This document shows, in pieces, positions 37,977-51,277 of a stretch of DNA of 64,000 nt. The first letter of the stretch is position 1. Every line of letters begins with the position of its first letter. Made by a program: the position numbers and the translations under genes. The notes under the pieces were generated by a model, which had not been told where the DNA came from, did not search any database, and saw only the letters and a program-made list of their open reading frames with translations. The stretch lies in assembly GCF_028389875.1 (NCBI RefSeq), contig NC_084670.1, forward strand, positions 16,835,383 through 16,899,382. Reading direction: 5' to 3'. The stretch is from Rhea pennata. Taxonomy: Eukaryota; Chordata; Aves; Rheiformes; Rheidae.

Positions 37977-39762
37977 GTAAGTGTCCGCCTGCGCGGCGCT
38001 GCGCGGCGCTGCGCGGAGAGGAGAGGGCTGGGCTGGGCTGGGGAGGAAGAGGAGGCGCGGGCGGCTCCGCGGCGCTCGCCTCACCCCCGCCTCGCTCTGC
38101 CCGCAGGCTCTGTGCGCGCCCTGCCCCGCCGCCTGCCAGTGCCCGCGGGAGGCGCCGCGCTGCGCCCCCGGCGTGGGGCTGGCGCTCGACGGCTGCGGCT
38201 GCTGCAAGGTCTGCGCCCGGCAGCTCAACGAGGACTGCAGCCGCGAGCAGCCCTGCGACCACACCAAGGGGCTGGAGTGCAACTTCGGCGCCAGCTCCAC
38301 CGCGCTCAAGGGCATCTGCAGAGGTAAGGGGCTGGCCGCCCGGCTCCCCTCGGAGAAAGAGGGAAAATAGCGGTGCCCGTAGAGCTGAAGTTTAGTAATT
38401 TTGAGTCCATGTATGGTTATGCTTTGTTGTTGGTAGCTTGGCAGAAAGGCATATGACTTCAGCAGTCTGGAATGCAATTCAGTATGTCTGGGCTCCGCTA
38501 AAAGCACATAAGGAAAAGTGATTCCTGACTAACTTATTGTTCTAGCCCCGTGTCTCCAGGGGACTGTAGGGAACTTTACCATAAATTGAATTTAACAGAC
38601 CAGCAAATACGTGTGTTCAAACGAGCAATTCCCACCTCTAACTCCTCCTTTCTCTCTTTGTTCATCTGCAGCGCAGTCCGAGGGGAGACCATGTGAATAT
38701 AACTCCAAAATCTACCAGAACGGCGAAAGCTTCCAGCCGAACTGTAAACACCAGTGTACGTGCATAGATGGAGCTGTGGGCTGCATCCCGCTCTGCCCGC
38801 AGGAGCTCTCCCTTCCCAACCTGGGCTGCCCCAGCCCCAGGCTCGTCAAAGTGCCGGGGCAGTGCTGCGAGGAGTGGGTCTGTGATGAAAGCAAGGATGC
38901 GCTGGATGAGCTGGAAGGCTTCTTCAGCAAAGAGTTTGGTCTGGATGTGTCTGAAGGCGAATTAACCAGGAACAATGAGTTAATTGCCATTGTGAAAGGA
39001 GGCCTGAAAATGCTACCTGGTGAGTAAGGGTTAATTTGTGTAACAGTGACATTTCGGGCTTGGAGGAGAGAGGCTATATGACCCTTTTAGACCCCAATGG
39101 AAAGAGAAACCTAGTGAGAGCATATATTTAGTCTAAGCCCTCCTGTTCTTTTACAGTTTTTGGATCTGAGCCACAAAGCCGAGCTTTTGAGAATCCCAAA
39201 TGCATTGTGCAAACAACTTCCTGGTCCCAGTGCTCCAAGACCTGTGGAACTGGCATCTCTACAAGGGTTACCAATGATAATCCTGACTGCAAACTCATCA
39301 AAGAGACCAGGATATGCGAAGTGAGGCCATGTGGCCAGCCTAGCTATGCTTCCCTAAAGGTAAATTCAGACTTTTCTTGTGCTCTTCTTTCTAAACTGTC
39401 TTGAGTAGAGAGTAAAGACTGGAGAAACATCTCCCACTAATATTATTGCCTCTTATTTACAGAAGGGGAAAAAATGTACCAAGACGAGGAAGTCCCAGGC
39501 CCCAGTGAAGTTTACCTATGCTGGATGCTCCAGTGTGAAGAAGTATCGCCCCAAGTACTGTGGCTCATGCGTGGATGGCAGATGCTGTACTCCCCAGCAG
39601 ACCAGGACTGTTAAGATCAGGTTTCGTTGTGATGATGGAGAAACCTTCACTAAGAGTGTAATGATGATCCAGTCTTGCAGATGCAACTACAACTGTCCAC
39701 ATGCAAATGAAGCTTATCCTTACTACAGACTTGTCAATGACATTCACAAATTTAGGGACTAA
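37917..39762 (+). CDS. CCN1: CCN1 (CYR61/CEF-10) matricellular protein, five exons, complete
   Basis: Secreted, heparin- and integrin-binding matricellular protein of the CCN family, an immediate-early gene product acting in the extracellular matrix on adhesion, migration and angiogenesis. Coding exons are 37917-37976, 38107-38323, 38672-39019, 39157-39359 and 39463-39762; all introns are GT-AG with consistent phases (0,1,1,0). The sum is 1128 nt, or 375 residues plus TAA, equal to my recollection of avian CEF-10 and a little shorter than human (381). Domain order is signal peptide (about 1-23), IGFBP (about 24-93, GCGCCKVC motif), VWC (100-163), a variable acidic hinge (164-222), TSP1 (about 223-268, WSQCSKTCG at 231-239) and a CT cystine knot (about 281-355). 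The tail NDIHKFRD is diagnostic for CCN1 rather than CCN2 or CCN3. The ATG has G at -3. Family identity is certain; the exact signal cleavage site is inferred. Confidence 0.98.
38107..38323 (+). CDS. CCN1: CCN1 coding exon 2: IGFBP-like module
   Basis: Encodes residues 21-92 and the first base of codon 93. Cysteine-rich, with CPAACQCP, the family motif GCGCCKVC and the conserved stretch [14 protein letters not shown]. The donor is GTAAGG in phase 1, and the next intron is 348 bp. Confidence 0.97.
38672..39019 (+). CDS. CCN1: CCN1 coding exon 3: VWC module and hinge
   Basis: Encodes residues 93-208 plus a split codon. The von Willebrand type C module runs from C100 to C163 ([15 protein letters not shown], then CCEEWVC). 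It is followed by an acidic, cysteine-free hinge containing [15 protein letters not shown]. The hinge is the protease-sensitive, most variable part of CCN proteins. The exon starts and ends in phase 1; the donor is GTGAGT. Confidence 0.97.
39157..39359 (+). CDS. CCN1: CCN1 coding exon 4: TSP1 module
   Basis: Encodes residues 209-276. It carries the thrombospondin type 1 repeat with WSQCSKTCG and STRVTNDN, and [14 protein letters not shown], which overlaps the integrin alpha6beta1-binding peptide described for mammalian CCN1. It ends at CTA AAG before GTAAAT, phase 0. Confidence 0.97.
39463..39762 (+). CDS. CCN1: CCN1 coding exon 5: CT cystine-knot module and stop
   Basis: Encodes residues 277-375 and TAA. 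It starts with a basic, heparin-binding-type stretch ([10 protein letters not shown]), followed by the C-terminal cystine knot ([30 protein letters not shown]). Human CCN1 has an extra residue at EAAFPFYRL, where this protein has EAYPYYRL; the shorter form is what I remember from chicken. Confidence 0.97.
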   Translation, partial: KGKKCTKTRKSQAPVKFTYAGCSSVKKYRPKYCGSCVDGRCCTPQQTRTVKIRFRCDDGETFTKSVMMIQSCRCNYNCPHANEAYPYYRLVNDIHKFRD

Positions 39763-40410
39763 GTCATGTTGGGGGGTGGGATGCAAAACAGAATTTTGAA
39801 GTAACCAGCCATGGAGAAAGGACTTCTGTGATGGAAATGGTGCCTTGCCCACTTGAGGGCAACATTGAAATGTTACAAGAGTGCACTGTGCAACTGGACA
39901 CTAATGCAACAGAGATTTAAGCATACTTAAGGCTTCATAATACTGGAGCGGCTTTATTGCTTCTTTTTGGAGCACCTTATCTTCTATATACTGTTTTCTG
40001 TTTGTAAGTGATACACATTCTGGTTATGAATTTTTTTTTTTTCCTATACTGTTCAACTTAACATTATGCTTTCCCCTTTCCTCCATCTTTTCCCACCCTT
40101 TCTCAACCAAGTTGGAAGTTACATTCCTTCCTGAGGTGGGCACTTGTAGGGTGTTCACGGTGGCAGCTATTATGTACCAACTATAGTTTAATGGCAAACA
40201 GAAATCAGTTGTTTTAAAGCTGAGTATTTTATTTATCAAAATGTAGCTTTTTTTTTTTTTTTTGAGTTTTTTTTTGAGTTTTTTTCCCTATTCCTCTTCT
40301 CCCCTGTAATACTGGAATAAGTTGTAAATGATTTTAATTTTATATTCAATGAATTAAATTTTATTTATGGAATTAATCATTTAATAAAGAAATATTTACC
40401 TAACTTTATT
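39763..40410 (+). other. CCN1: CCN1 3' untranslated region
   Basis: About 640 nt from the stop codon to the region after the AATAAA at 40383. It is U-rich, with a run of 16 T at 40248-40263 and further T runs to about 40287. AUUUA pentamers occur at 39915, 40231 and 40363, as expected for the short-lived mRNA of an immediate-early gene. The end point is inferred from the polyadenylation signal. Confidence 0.8.
40383..40388 (+). terminator. CCN1: CCN1 polyadenylation signal AATAAA
   Basis: Canonical hexamer about 620 nt after the CCN1 stop, followed by T-rich sequence. It is the only AATAAA between the stop and 40.39 kb that I noticed. Cleavage is expected about 15-25 nt downstream. Confidence 0.8.
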
Positions 40411-43400
40411 CTCAGTAGAATATCTTGAAAAGCAACTGAGTTAAAGGAAATACAAGAGCTTTCTAGAAAAGTTTCAAGTTCAGTGAAAACTGAAGTAATG
40501 ACTAACAAGCAAATCTGTTTCTTTGGGTCAATGACATGCTGCAACTCCATGCTCCATAACATATAGCCAGAAAATGCTGCTTGCCTTTGGAAGCAAATAT
40601 TTTGATAGATGGACTAAAATGTTACTGTTGTGTTATTCAAACTGTGTTGGAATTTGCAACATGAGGTACTTCCTTAGAATGCAGTATGTGCACAGAGATG
40701 CTGAACACTTGGTGTGGAAGTGTTCATCAGATTTTTTTGGTGGCTTTTTTTTTTTTTTTTTTTTTTTGCAAATAAATACATTTCTGTGGAAAAGGAATGT
40801 TTCCTGAAGTCTGCAGGAGGTAGTGTGCTTTCACTAAATTCAAATTAAATGAGCTGCAAGCAATGAGTCCTGTTAATCCTAATAACCCAGTGATGAAAAG
40901 TAAACATACTGTTAACAGGAGAAGAATGTGAGGAATTTCAAGTACTTTTCCAATAGAGAGTAAAGGCAAAGCAGCCAATCTTTGCTCTTCCTCACCTCCC
41001 CTTCCCACTTTCTAAATATGCAACTACACTTTATACTTCGGGGACATGGATGACTTCTAGCTAACCAAGGCTGTTGCAAGAGTGATAGCTGGCATACATT
41101 AAGATGATATTTAAAAAAATGAACTATAGCAGAGCTGAGAAAGTTGCACTGAACATTTTTACTATGCTGGTTAGTAGAAAGCTGCACTACAGCCAAGACT
41201 GAAAGGAAAGCTGTGACTGCTTTTTCTCCTCCTCATACCAGTTAGTTCTCTAGCAAAGTCTCTCCCCTGCAGTCTTCAGCAGGTTCCTCCTTGTAAAAAG
41301 CAGAGATTGATTTTGAAGTTTTACAAGTGTAAATATTGTCACCCAGTGTCAGACAGTCATCACATTAGTCGCTCAGTTAGCTTTTGATTAGATTAGACAC
41401 AAATATTTCAATAAAATAAATGCCCAAATATCTCAGCAGCTCATCTCTGGCAGCTAATGCTTTGCCTGAAAAATTACGGCCGTCTTTTTTCTGCTCAGTC
41501 AAGTTCTCCCCCAAAGGCATTCAAAACTTTGGCTGTTTTGGAATTTACCACCTGGCCACCAGTCTTAGCCGTACCTAAACTTGTCTGTACAATACTGTTT
41601 GACAGTGAAAGTGTAAAATGCAGTGAAATGCTTTTCTTTGGATTCTGCTTAAATCTAGCACTGAACAGTTCACTACATCAGCCTCTCACTGATAAACCAG
41701 CAGGTTTACATGTTGGGTTATTGCATAGAGTAAGAGCTACATCCTATACAGAGTGGCTGCACGTTCATCCTTGACCATCTCCTCTTTCAGTCATATTTTA
41801 ATTACATCTTTAAGTAACATAGTTCCCCTGAAAATCGCACATATGCAAAACGGTCTATAACATGCATACCACATATGAACAAAAATGGCCCCTCCAACTC
41901 CCGTCTAAAGTGTGGTTCTAGACAGGTCCTAGATTTTACGACCTGTACCTTGGGCTTTTCATGTTTTATCAGACAGGGAAAGGGTTCTGTGATCTTTGCT
42001 CACCAGAAAAATACACCTGAGTTGGACGATAAAGGCCGCAGGAGCAGATCATACAGAGTAAAATTCACTAGACTAAATAATCCTCTTATAAAAAGAGAGT
42101 AAGCGACCTCTGCTAGAACAAATTGCAAATCTTCTGGCATTGGAATTTCACACCAACTATCATCAACATACTTTTCTTTTCACTTATTAGATTTCACAAC
42201 TATATGACAAAAATATCAAAACCCTCATTTCCCAAAACTGTAAAAGAAGTTCATTTCACCTCTTACATACCATCTTTGCACCTGTTTTGAAATCTCTATG
42301 TCCCCTGTTGCTCCAATAGAAAAAAAAATATATACCAGGCATGAAAATATGAATGATAAAAATATGATTTTCCTTTAAGTGCAAGTAGCAGGGTTTACAG
42401 ACAAGGCTAACAAGCACAGCTGTAATTTTATTTCTTGGTCCAAAACTAAAATAGCAAAATCCTTCTTCAAGATGAATACTAAAAGATCTACTGACTAGGT
42501 ATCAGGAACAGAAATAATGTGTATGAAAAGAAGCAGTAAGTTTTCAGTACACAAATACCAGGACATCAAGTAGTTCAGATCCTGAAAATAAAACAGTTGA
42601 CACCACGTGGAATTCCTCCAAGCAGGCCAGACACCCTGAAATACTCCATATTTGTCTGTGGAGTCCTCACCCACCAGAAGGATGAGCACCAGTGCAGAAC
42701 CCTGCTGGCACAGTATCGAGCATTACCCCTTTAGCAGCATCACCCACTTCAGTGGTCTCACCCTCTGCTAATCATTTTTACCTCTGTTTCTTTAGCAGAT
42801 TATTTTTAACTTGCGCTGATTTGTCACGCAACCCCACAAACAGCTGTACCGGTGCAGCTGATGGGGTCACACGAGGATGGACAAGAGCAGCATGGGGCAG
42901 ACTTTGCTGAAGCTGGTGCTGCCGCCAAAAGGAGCATTTGTCAAACTACAGCTTTAGGACTGAAGAAATATTTATTCTTGCATTCAACATGCATATTTAC
43001 AAGTGTTTTAATGGTGTTAATCACTATGATCTCAGGCTTAGACACAAGATCTTCCCTACTAATGAAGGCAATGCAACAAAGACAACATTTTTATTTCCCC
43101 GAGCGCTGCATCATAGCAAATAAAATCAAATGCAAGCAAGAATATGGAAAAAACAGAATTCAATCATTATACTAAACCCTCTCTGGTGGGATGCTGCTAG
43201 TATTCTTTCACAAATGAGTAAGCAAACTGATGAGGAGCAGATGGATGAAAAGCTAACATCTTACTGCAAGCGGGGCAGCCAAGCTATCAATTAGCCCATG
43301 CTCAGCCAGGCCAGAAGAACCACTACATCCCGTACGTAACTTGCCATGGAGCCCACAGCAAAGTAGCCCACACTGGGCTGCCAGACCCACCGGGGCACAC

Positions 43401-46400
43401 AACCCGGCACCAGGCCAGGCTCACTCACTGCTTGCGGGAAGGCAAGGTAGAGCATGGGCTGCCTGGCATCAGGAAGCAAGAAAGCCAAACAGAGCGACTG
43501 CTGCACAAGGGTTTCCTGTGCTCACAGCTTACTTGAAGCTGTATGAATTCCCCTTGTGCTAAGGGCAAGATGCTTTGCTACAAATCTGGATATGTGGGAG
43601 AATTTCTGAGCAGGTAAGACTAAACCAAGAAAGTCTGCAGTGTGCAATCATTTGAGGTTTAAAGTGAAACCTATCTACGTACACAAAAGCAGAGGCTTCT
43701 ACAAGGCTTGTTCTTATCACGTGCTAGCCCTTCTGATCTGATCCTGCCAAAGCGTACCCAGATGCATGCATGTATTTTTTTAGCCTGCTCCTGTTTAACC
43801 AATGGAACAACTTATACACAGTGCTCAATGAGCTCAGCACACAGCGAAGGAAGGCTGTATAGACTTATTTTCTGCTCTGCCTCAAGCCTGTTTTCAGTGC
43901 AGATATATTCCTGTTTTCATCTTCACATATTTTTTTTCCACGTGTTACATATCCTCCTGGAAAACAGCACACAAAAACATAGAGGGACCACAGAGAAAGT
44001 GGTGACATGGATATGTTTATAAACGCATTTCAACTCACGAACAACTGAATTGCATTGAACTGTAGTGAGATTTAGTATCTATACAAGTCCTGTAAAAAAT
44101 TTCAACTTATAAAATAAACATCTGTCTATATTATTTTGTAAAGACTAAACACTGATTTTTTGGGCGGGAGGGGGAGTGTGTGGAAACTGCAGAGCTGTGA
44201 CTTCAAGACATACAATATATATTGAAGAACATCCTAAAAGACCCCAAGACACCATTCACATGTGCGACTTCATCTGTCTTGAAATACAACCACTTAAGGA
44301 GTGGAATGTAGCAACCATCCAGGAGAAAAGAAACATTATATGAGCTTTCATAAGGTTTTCCTTTACTAGACAGAAGAACTTTAAAGGTAAGGTGCACAGA
44401 TTTGCCTGGAAGGGAATCTGGCTAAGACAGAAATATTAACAGCTTGACTTCACGATCAGTGCAGTCAGAATTTTAATAACAAATATCAAGGGACTCTACC
44501 ATTATAAATATCAGATGAACAGTGTATTCCAGTAATATTTTGAGAGCACTGTTTCAACACTCCACCAAAAGATGACCAGCAGATAGGCTGATTCAGAGAC
44601 ATCAGTTTCTCCGAAGCTACCCATTTCCTTGAGCATCTCAGACAAGGTTAGCTCTAAATTAGCTCACGAGATCTGACAAAATCAGACACCTAGATAGTAC
44701 GGCTGTAAAACCAAGGAGTCTATTGAAGAGAATTTAAAATAGGAAAATACATTTCACTCTGCAAAAGCAGGTACTTTGCTAAAATAGAGTAATTCAATTA
44801 AAACTGATGTGGAGATGTGGATGTGCCCAAACATAGCTGAAAGTAGAAGCAGCGAAGAAAGATAATGAAGCAACATGACAGAGTTTGGAAATGAAAATGA
44901 TTCTCAGGTGACTTCCAACTCAGGTAAGTTCTCAGGAACTTCTCAGGTAAGCCTTTTCACACCACCCATGTCTGTGATTTTTCATACATGGCTCTACTTC
45001 ATTCACCAACTTAATATTTTTCCCCATTTGGGCATGTATCTACTCCCTGTTGCCACTGCTGGCCTAACAGGCCAGCTCTGTGGCTACAGGAGGAGTTAGC
45101 AGAAAAACAGGAAGCGATGAGTGGAAAGGCACTAGAAAGCTTTCAGTCTCTTGAAGCAGAAACAGATTGACAGGAAGAAAGCGGCAAGGCAATTTTAAAA
45201 ACACTTTAGCATTCTCCACCAGTCAGCTCCCAGTAAAGAGTGGTAATTTACTCTCTGATTTTTTTGCAGAAGGGATATCATTAACATGTTTTACTCTTTG
45301 ATAACTTCAAGGCATCTGTAGTGCTTTTGAGGAATTACTCTGAGCCAAGAAGACAGAGGGTGACAAGAACTGGGCTTAGGGCTTGTCTTGGTACATCTGT
45401 TTAGATACAGCTAAAACCTGTATTTTCTTATAAGCTACCGGTTGTTCACTAAGACTTGAACTGACCTGTGTGGAACAACGCAGCCTCACAGTAATTGAGC
45501 TAAGTACTTCTGCAAGAAGCACCCAGCAGAGTCCCCTAGCACGCTGCAGCCTGTGTACCCCACAGCACCACTACCTCAGCAGCCACAGCAGCACGTGACG
45601 TGCACGTTGGGGAAGGACCAAGGTGCAAACAAGCCACCTGCCAAAGCCAGCAGCAAACCAGCAAACCGCAAATACCGCTTGGAGGTTTCATACTGACCAG
45701 CTGCCTTCACTGTACCCTGGATGTTGCAGTGCCATTCCCCATCTTTGGGGAGATAAGGGGAATAGAGATTTGAACTACTTTGAGTTTTTCACTTATTCTG
45801 AAATAGTTTTAGAGTATACACTTTCATCCTAGAAAAAATGCCTAGTTTCAACAGTAACTGGCAGCAAAAACCTTTCTCTGAATTGTTCAAAAAGCAGGCG
45901 ATACAGCTCCATGGTGCCACCATCATCTCTTACAGCTTCTGTGCAGCTGCTGTTAATGTCAAGAAATTAGTAGCCAGTTTCCATCTGCTTAGGCACTATG
46001 GGAACTGCCAGCAGAAAGCTCACTAAGGATCTAAAAGAAAGGACATAGAGAAAAACACATGGGAAAAAGTTTAATATCCCAATGTCATTATGCAACAGCA
46101 ATAAACTGATTGCTCATGAGTAGCTCAGTGACATCAATTTTAATTAAAAGCTTCATTAATTCACACCTCCATCTCACACTATATTCACATCCACATCAGT
46201 ATCACCTTGTTCTGAGACTGCTGTGAAAACTGCTGACCGCAGAGAGTACTGTTCCTGCTGTATAAGGAATGCCTGGTCACCAGGTAATAACCTAGTTGTG
46301 TGGCTGAGAAATGAGAGAGAGACACCAAAAATGACTTGCCAAACACAAGCATAATGGAGAAACTTCTTTGATGACATCTGTGGTAGTGTCACTGCCTCAG

Positions 46401-49400
46401 AGACAGCAAAGAATGAAGGACATGTAAAATAATTTAGACGGACCATCCAAGAGCCTGACATAGCCTACCTGTCCAAAAGGAAGCCCAATGCAAAAGGATT
46501 AGACACACGAGAGGAGGAAGAGAGTATGTCTAAGGCTCTGACTGACAATGCTATGTTTCACTGTTTCTATCATAAATAAGAGCCAGTAGGCCCACAAAGA
46601 CTTCTTCTTGTCCCAAAGGTAAGTCAGGCTCTAGTGGCTTCCCATAGTGTATCGCTATATTGGATTTTTCTTGCTAATACACTAAGATAGCCTAGAAATG
46701 CTTTTCGGTAGGATAACAACAGGGGTGAAATCAGGCCAAGCCAGCAGAATTTTGCTTCCAAAACAAAAAATGTTACGATCCACAGAACCAATGTGGGAAA
46801 GAAGCTCTAATGATAAAAGCATCACTGGAGCTAAGTCACTGTCCGGCAGCTCAGCGGGACCAGGCTGAGACACAGTGGGAGTGCAGTTCTGTTATCAAAC
46901 CACAGAGAGACAGGCAGGAAAAAGGCTACTTTATCCTTGTGTTTTCCTGATTTTACATGTCATCTGTAACTTCCCTTTCATTTTCAGTATTCATTCTGAA
47001 GTGTTTTTGCTGCCATTTCTTGTTTGTCTTGCATGCACGTGACTTCCAATTCACCACAAATTTCCACCAAATAAAACCATATGCACTGCCATAGCAACAT
47101 TCTAATACAAACACAGGGTAATCTTTATTCACTGAAGTACACAGTTCATTTTTTTTCTTATTAACAGAACCTGCATCTGCATACAGTTTAGCTGAATGTC
47201 ATAGCAACAACACAAACAAATTCAAGATAATTTTTTCTTTGGAGGGAGGAAGAGTAAATGCTTTCTTGAGAAAGCAGAATTAAATGTTTGTGACCAAACA
47301 CGGCCTGAAGTTACATCATCACAGCTATATATTTACTCCTTGAAAGTCTGCTCTTGCAAGGTGTTAAGCATTCTCAATTCCTACAGATGTCAACAGAGAA
47401 CAGCCGTATCTGGCAGGGTAAGGTCTGAATCATAGCTATCCTTACACAGAACACACAGGTCGGACTTTCTATCAGCACTAAGGTGAACTTACAAGTTCAT
47501 GCCCTTTTTTTTTTTTTTTTTTTTTTAACTCATAGTTAAAAAAACACAGTTTTTACTCATAGTGCAAAACACAAACATACTGCATTCCTGCAATAACGAA
47601 GGTTAATTAGACCTCTAGCCAAACATTCCCCTTAGACCTAGTTTCAAGAACAGCAGATCAAGAATTCCTAATGATGAGATAAAGATGAAACCAAAAACAA
47701 TCTAGAATTCTGATGCATTCATTCAAAACTTGGCTTTTATCCTGCCAGTATACACCAGTTACCATGACAATACAATAACTTAAACCTCATGCTCCCAGGA
47801 AGTTATACAAAAAAGGAAAAGAACCAAGTTCTCTCATATGGCTGACTCAGTCCTACCTCTTAGCTACTGCTAGGCTCTTAGCTGTGCTCTATTTTTGTCC
47901 CTTACGCTTTGTAAAACGCATGACTTCAGTATGCTTTTAACTTTTTTTCATAGCATGTTCATTCAGGTCAAGAGCCTTTACTCCTTGTTTAAGCTTATGG
48001 TCCTTCGGCGCAAGCACGTTGTCAGACTCAAAGTTCAGGGCTTGAATCCTGAGAAGGCTGAGCATTAAAGCAAACATAACAACACTGCACACAAATAGTT
48101 AGCTCTTTCTATAATAAGAACTTCACAGGGGAAAACAAATGAGTAACCATATTAGCCTTATATCAAGCACTCAATGCAACCTGCTATTGAATGATGACGA
48201 TTAAAACAACGTTACACTGTCTTCATTCACAGATATCATCTGTGCTGAATCAAGCCAGAGTCTCAGAGAAATCTTCATGTGAGATAAAGATTATGATAGT
48301 ATGCTTTCAAAATGGATAGAAAGGAAGTCTTCCAGGCAGTCTCAGCTCCATGTCCTAAATTTCAAGTACTTCACTCAGTAATTTAAAAATACGAGTTTTT
48401 AAGATGTATTTTCTCTCTTCAGTTTATTACAAGATGCTTACTCTGGGATAAGTCATTCAAAGAGGAATTAAAAATTTGTCCTGACTGCCCAAAAAAGTGT
48501 TAAAAAACATCCATCTAGTCAAAAAGCTCATAAAGGTCAACTAAAAAAAATCCAAGTTTATTACTGTTATGAATTGTCACTGTTACAGGACTTGCACCAG
48601 TTGACTGTCATCAGTCAGGCTGTGCTTTTTGCCAGTGACCACGATGCTGGTTCATTTTTATAAACAAAAATTAAATCAACTTTGCTAATCCTAATAAAAA
48701 TGCTTGAATTCCCTCTTAGCTTACATTTTATGAATCATCACTGCTCAAATTAGTGTCACTGTTCTCAAAAAAAAAAAAAAAAAAGGTAAGTAATAAGCTG
48801 GTGGGAATGAACAGGAACAGCAAATGCACCTGTTCGCAAGGCTTTTTTCGCCCTCAATTTGACTGAAATGTGGAAGAGGATTCACAGCTTTCTTTGGTAA
48901 ATTTCCTTTCTAATGCCCCCTACAGGAATGGTCCTTAATCATTCTTAAGGCCTTCCTTAAAGCAAAGAAAGATTTCAGTCTGAAGGATAGACTTAACAGC
49001 ATCTTCACTTAAAAACAAATTAGGGTTAATTCAACTTAAGCTGGATTTATGTAAGAAAAAATGCAGGCAAACCCTTTCACACAATTAATGAAAACCTGCA
49101 GGAGTGTAGGAACATAATGCAGATCACATCTATTACAAATCCGCGTTGCTCAGCCAAAGACTAATCACACGCACACGCAGCTCCTACGTTAGTATCTGCG
49201 GCATTCTGATTTCCAGTGCGCGCTGCGAATCTAAAGAACAGGAATACCGTGCATTTACTCCAGATGAAACATTTCCTGGCAAATGAACTGTGGCAGTCTT
49301 GTTGTTCTGCTCCTCTGTTGGTATTAATATGAATGGATGCAAGGCTGATTTAAAGTAATTTGTGGCTACCCAGTCAGCATGCAGTAATCGCTGATTAGGA

Positions 49401-51195
49401 AAAGCTTATTCGCTTTCACTCAACCGAAAAGCTATGAAAGCAGTACCTACAGCTAGGAATCATGGACCTTTAAAAAGAGTTATATATATAAAAAAGGAAC
49501 CAAGATGTGGGCAGGGGACCAATAATAATTAAAAAAAAAAAAAAAAAAAAAAGCAGTATAGGCAGCTACTGCCATGCAAGAAGAAAAACTCCTTGTTTTA
49601 CCGAGGGCTGCAAAACACACAAAGGACATAGGATAGCATTGTAAGAAATATTAACATGTGACTTACAACGGTCTGATGCTCTTTCCACACTTCATTAGCT
49701 GGATGTGAACAACTTTTTGTAGACAATCTGACTGCAAAAGTGTAGAAGACTAATGTGAAAAATTCAAAAATCCTCTCCAAGGAGTTTGGTAGAGAACCAA
49801 CAAGCTGGTGCCCAAATGCTACACTGCAAGCTGGAAGCCCAAGCCCTGCCCCATATTGCTACTACCACTCCTTGCGACCTCAACAAGTGTCTTCACTGCT
49901 CTATCTTCCTGTCTGTAATGCTGGCAGAAGGAACACTCTTATGACTGACCTGCATGGCAGTTTAAGGTCAAATCACCAAGCTTTGCACTTAGGTGGCTGA
50001 CTTGTGTGTGTCCCACACCACTCATTTTTGTTATGAAGGTGGTAATCTCAGGCAGGAGCCGGACAGACTGCGGTAGCAATGATGGCAACAACTTAAACCC
50101 ACAGAGCTGTTTACTAAATGACCATGTGCTTAAGTTTACAAACGCTGACTTGCGGCGAGACCCCAGATGAACCACAAAAACCCCTGCAAACTGATCCCAA
50201 AACAGCTCTGAGCAGACAGACCCACGCCTACGCTGATTTCTGAGAACTACTCGGTGCAGGGGGCCCTACCCATCTAACACTGCTTGCAGCACACCTTGCT
50301 CTCTGTCACTTCTTCTCATTCTCTAAAAGATCCCACAGACATGAGGGACCTAGATATGGTGACAGGTAATCTGGGATCTTAAAACATTGCCACAGAAGTT
50401 AACAACAGACTTCTCTTGTCAGCGGATGGTATGATACATGATTTTTTAAGGTTTATTTGTTTTGAATTAGGTAAGTTCAGGTTGATATTCCAGTACATAT
50501 TTGCAGCATCTGACTTCAGTAGATAAACTAATAAAATAAGGTGCACAACATAAGCACTGTCCAATATACGCACATTAGGGAAACTCTATGTATTCATTTG
50601 TGTTGATTCTTAGATCTACATGAATCTGGAACATCAGGCTGGAAGATCAAACATACAGCAGCATGCCAGCCAGAAAACATGCCTCGATCGTGTCCCTTGA
50701 TTAGCATGGAAATCAGGATGCAACCAAGTAAGAAAAAACAATACTGCACCAAGCACCCAAAATGTCACCACAGAAGATTAAAATCAACAGTAAACTAAGA
50801 ACATCTGCACCAGTTCAGCATGGTAAGAAATACTCTAAAAGAAAACTTGTCTGAAAAAACACAGGATTTTTAAAGGAATTTAAGCATTATGACTCATAAA
50901 TCCACATGTCAATATGCATACAAATATTACGAGATATTTAAACTCAGAAATAAGACACTGAAATTTTAAGATAAAGAAAAATATATTGTGGAAGCTAGCC
51001 TGGAAGCTTTAAATTTAGGTTACTCTGTTTTTTAAAGATAAATACACAAAAGTGTGCAATACAACAAGAGTATCAGATCTTCTGGAACCAACAATCCCTA
51101 TCTCTTTACATACCTAAATATGCATTACAAAATCCAAAATTAGACAGGCAGTTTGGAAGTGCTCTCTTAGTAAAGCATACCAAACTAAACATCAA
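40411..51195. other. Intergenic region between CCN1 and ZNHIT6 (tail-to-tail)
   Basis: About 10.8 kb of mostly AT-rich DNA with no recognisable exon or transposon. It contains homopolymers at 40745-40767 (23 T), 47505-47526 (22 T), 48767-48784 (18 A) and 49531-49552 (22 A). Some of it may be ZNHIT6 3' UTR if a distal polyadenylation site is used. Confidence 0.7.
50452..50457 (-). terminator. ZNHIT6: Alternative distal ZNHIT6 poly(A) signal AATAAA
   Basis: Canonical hexamer on the minus strand about 820 nt after the ZNHIT6 stop. It would give a 3' UTR of ordinary length for this kind of gene. AATAAA is common in AT-rich DNA, so support is weak. Confidence 0.35.
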
Positions 51196-51218
51196 AGAAC
51201 TCAGTTATATAAAAAAGA

Positions 51219-51224
51219 TTTAAT
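51219..51224 (-). terminator. ZNHIT6: Candidate ZNHIT6 poly(A) signal ATTAAA
   Basis: Variant hexamer ATTAAA on the minus strand, only 54 nt after the ZNHIT6 stop, in AT-rich sequence. A canonical AATAAA is further downstream at 50457-50452; which is used cannot be decided from sequence. Confidence 0.45.
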
Positions 51225-51277
51225 TAAATAAAAAAAATATAAAAGGCGCATCCCACCCTCTTCTCTCAAAAGAACTG

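Larger units (their letters stand above)
37190..38340. promoter_or_regulatory. CCN1: CpG island over CCN1 promoter and first two exons
   Basis: Dense CpG and very high GC from about 37.19 kb through intron 1 and exon 2, falling abruptly in intron 2. Long open frames on both strands here are GC artefacts. Confidence 0.9.

Noticed and set aside
37203-38327. 374-codon plus-strand and 304-codon minus-strand frames over the CCN1 promoter
   Set aside because: They run through the TATA box, intron 1 and exon 2 in the wrong frame for CCN1. GC artefacts.
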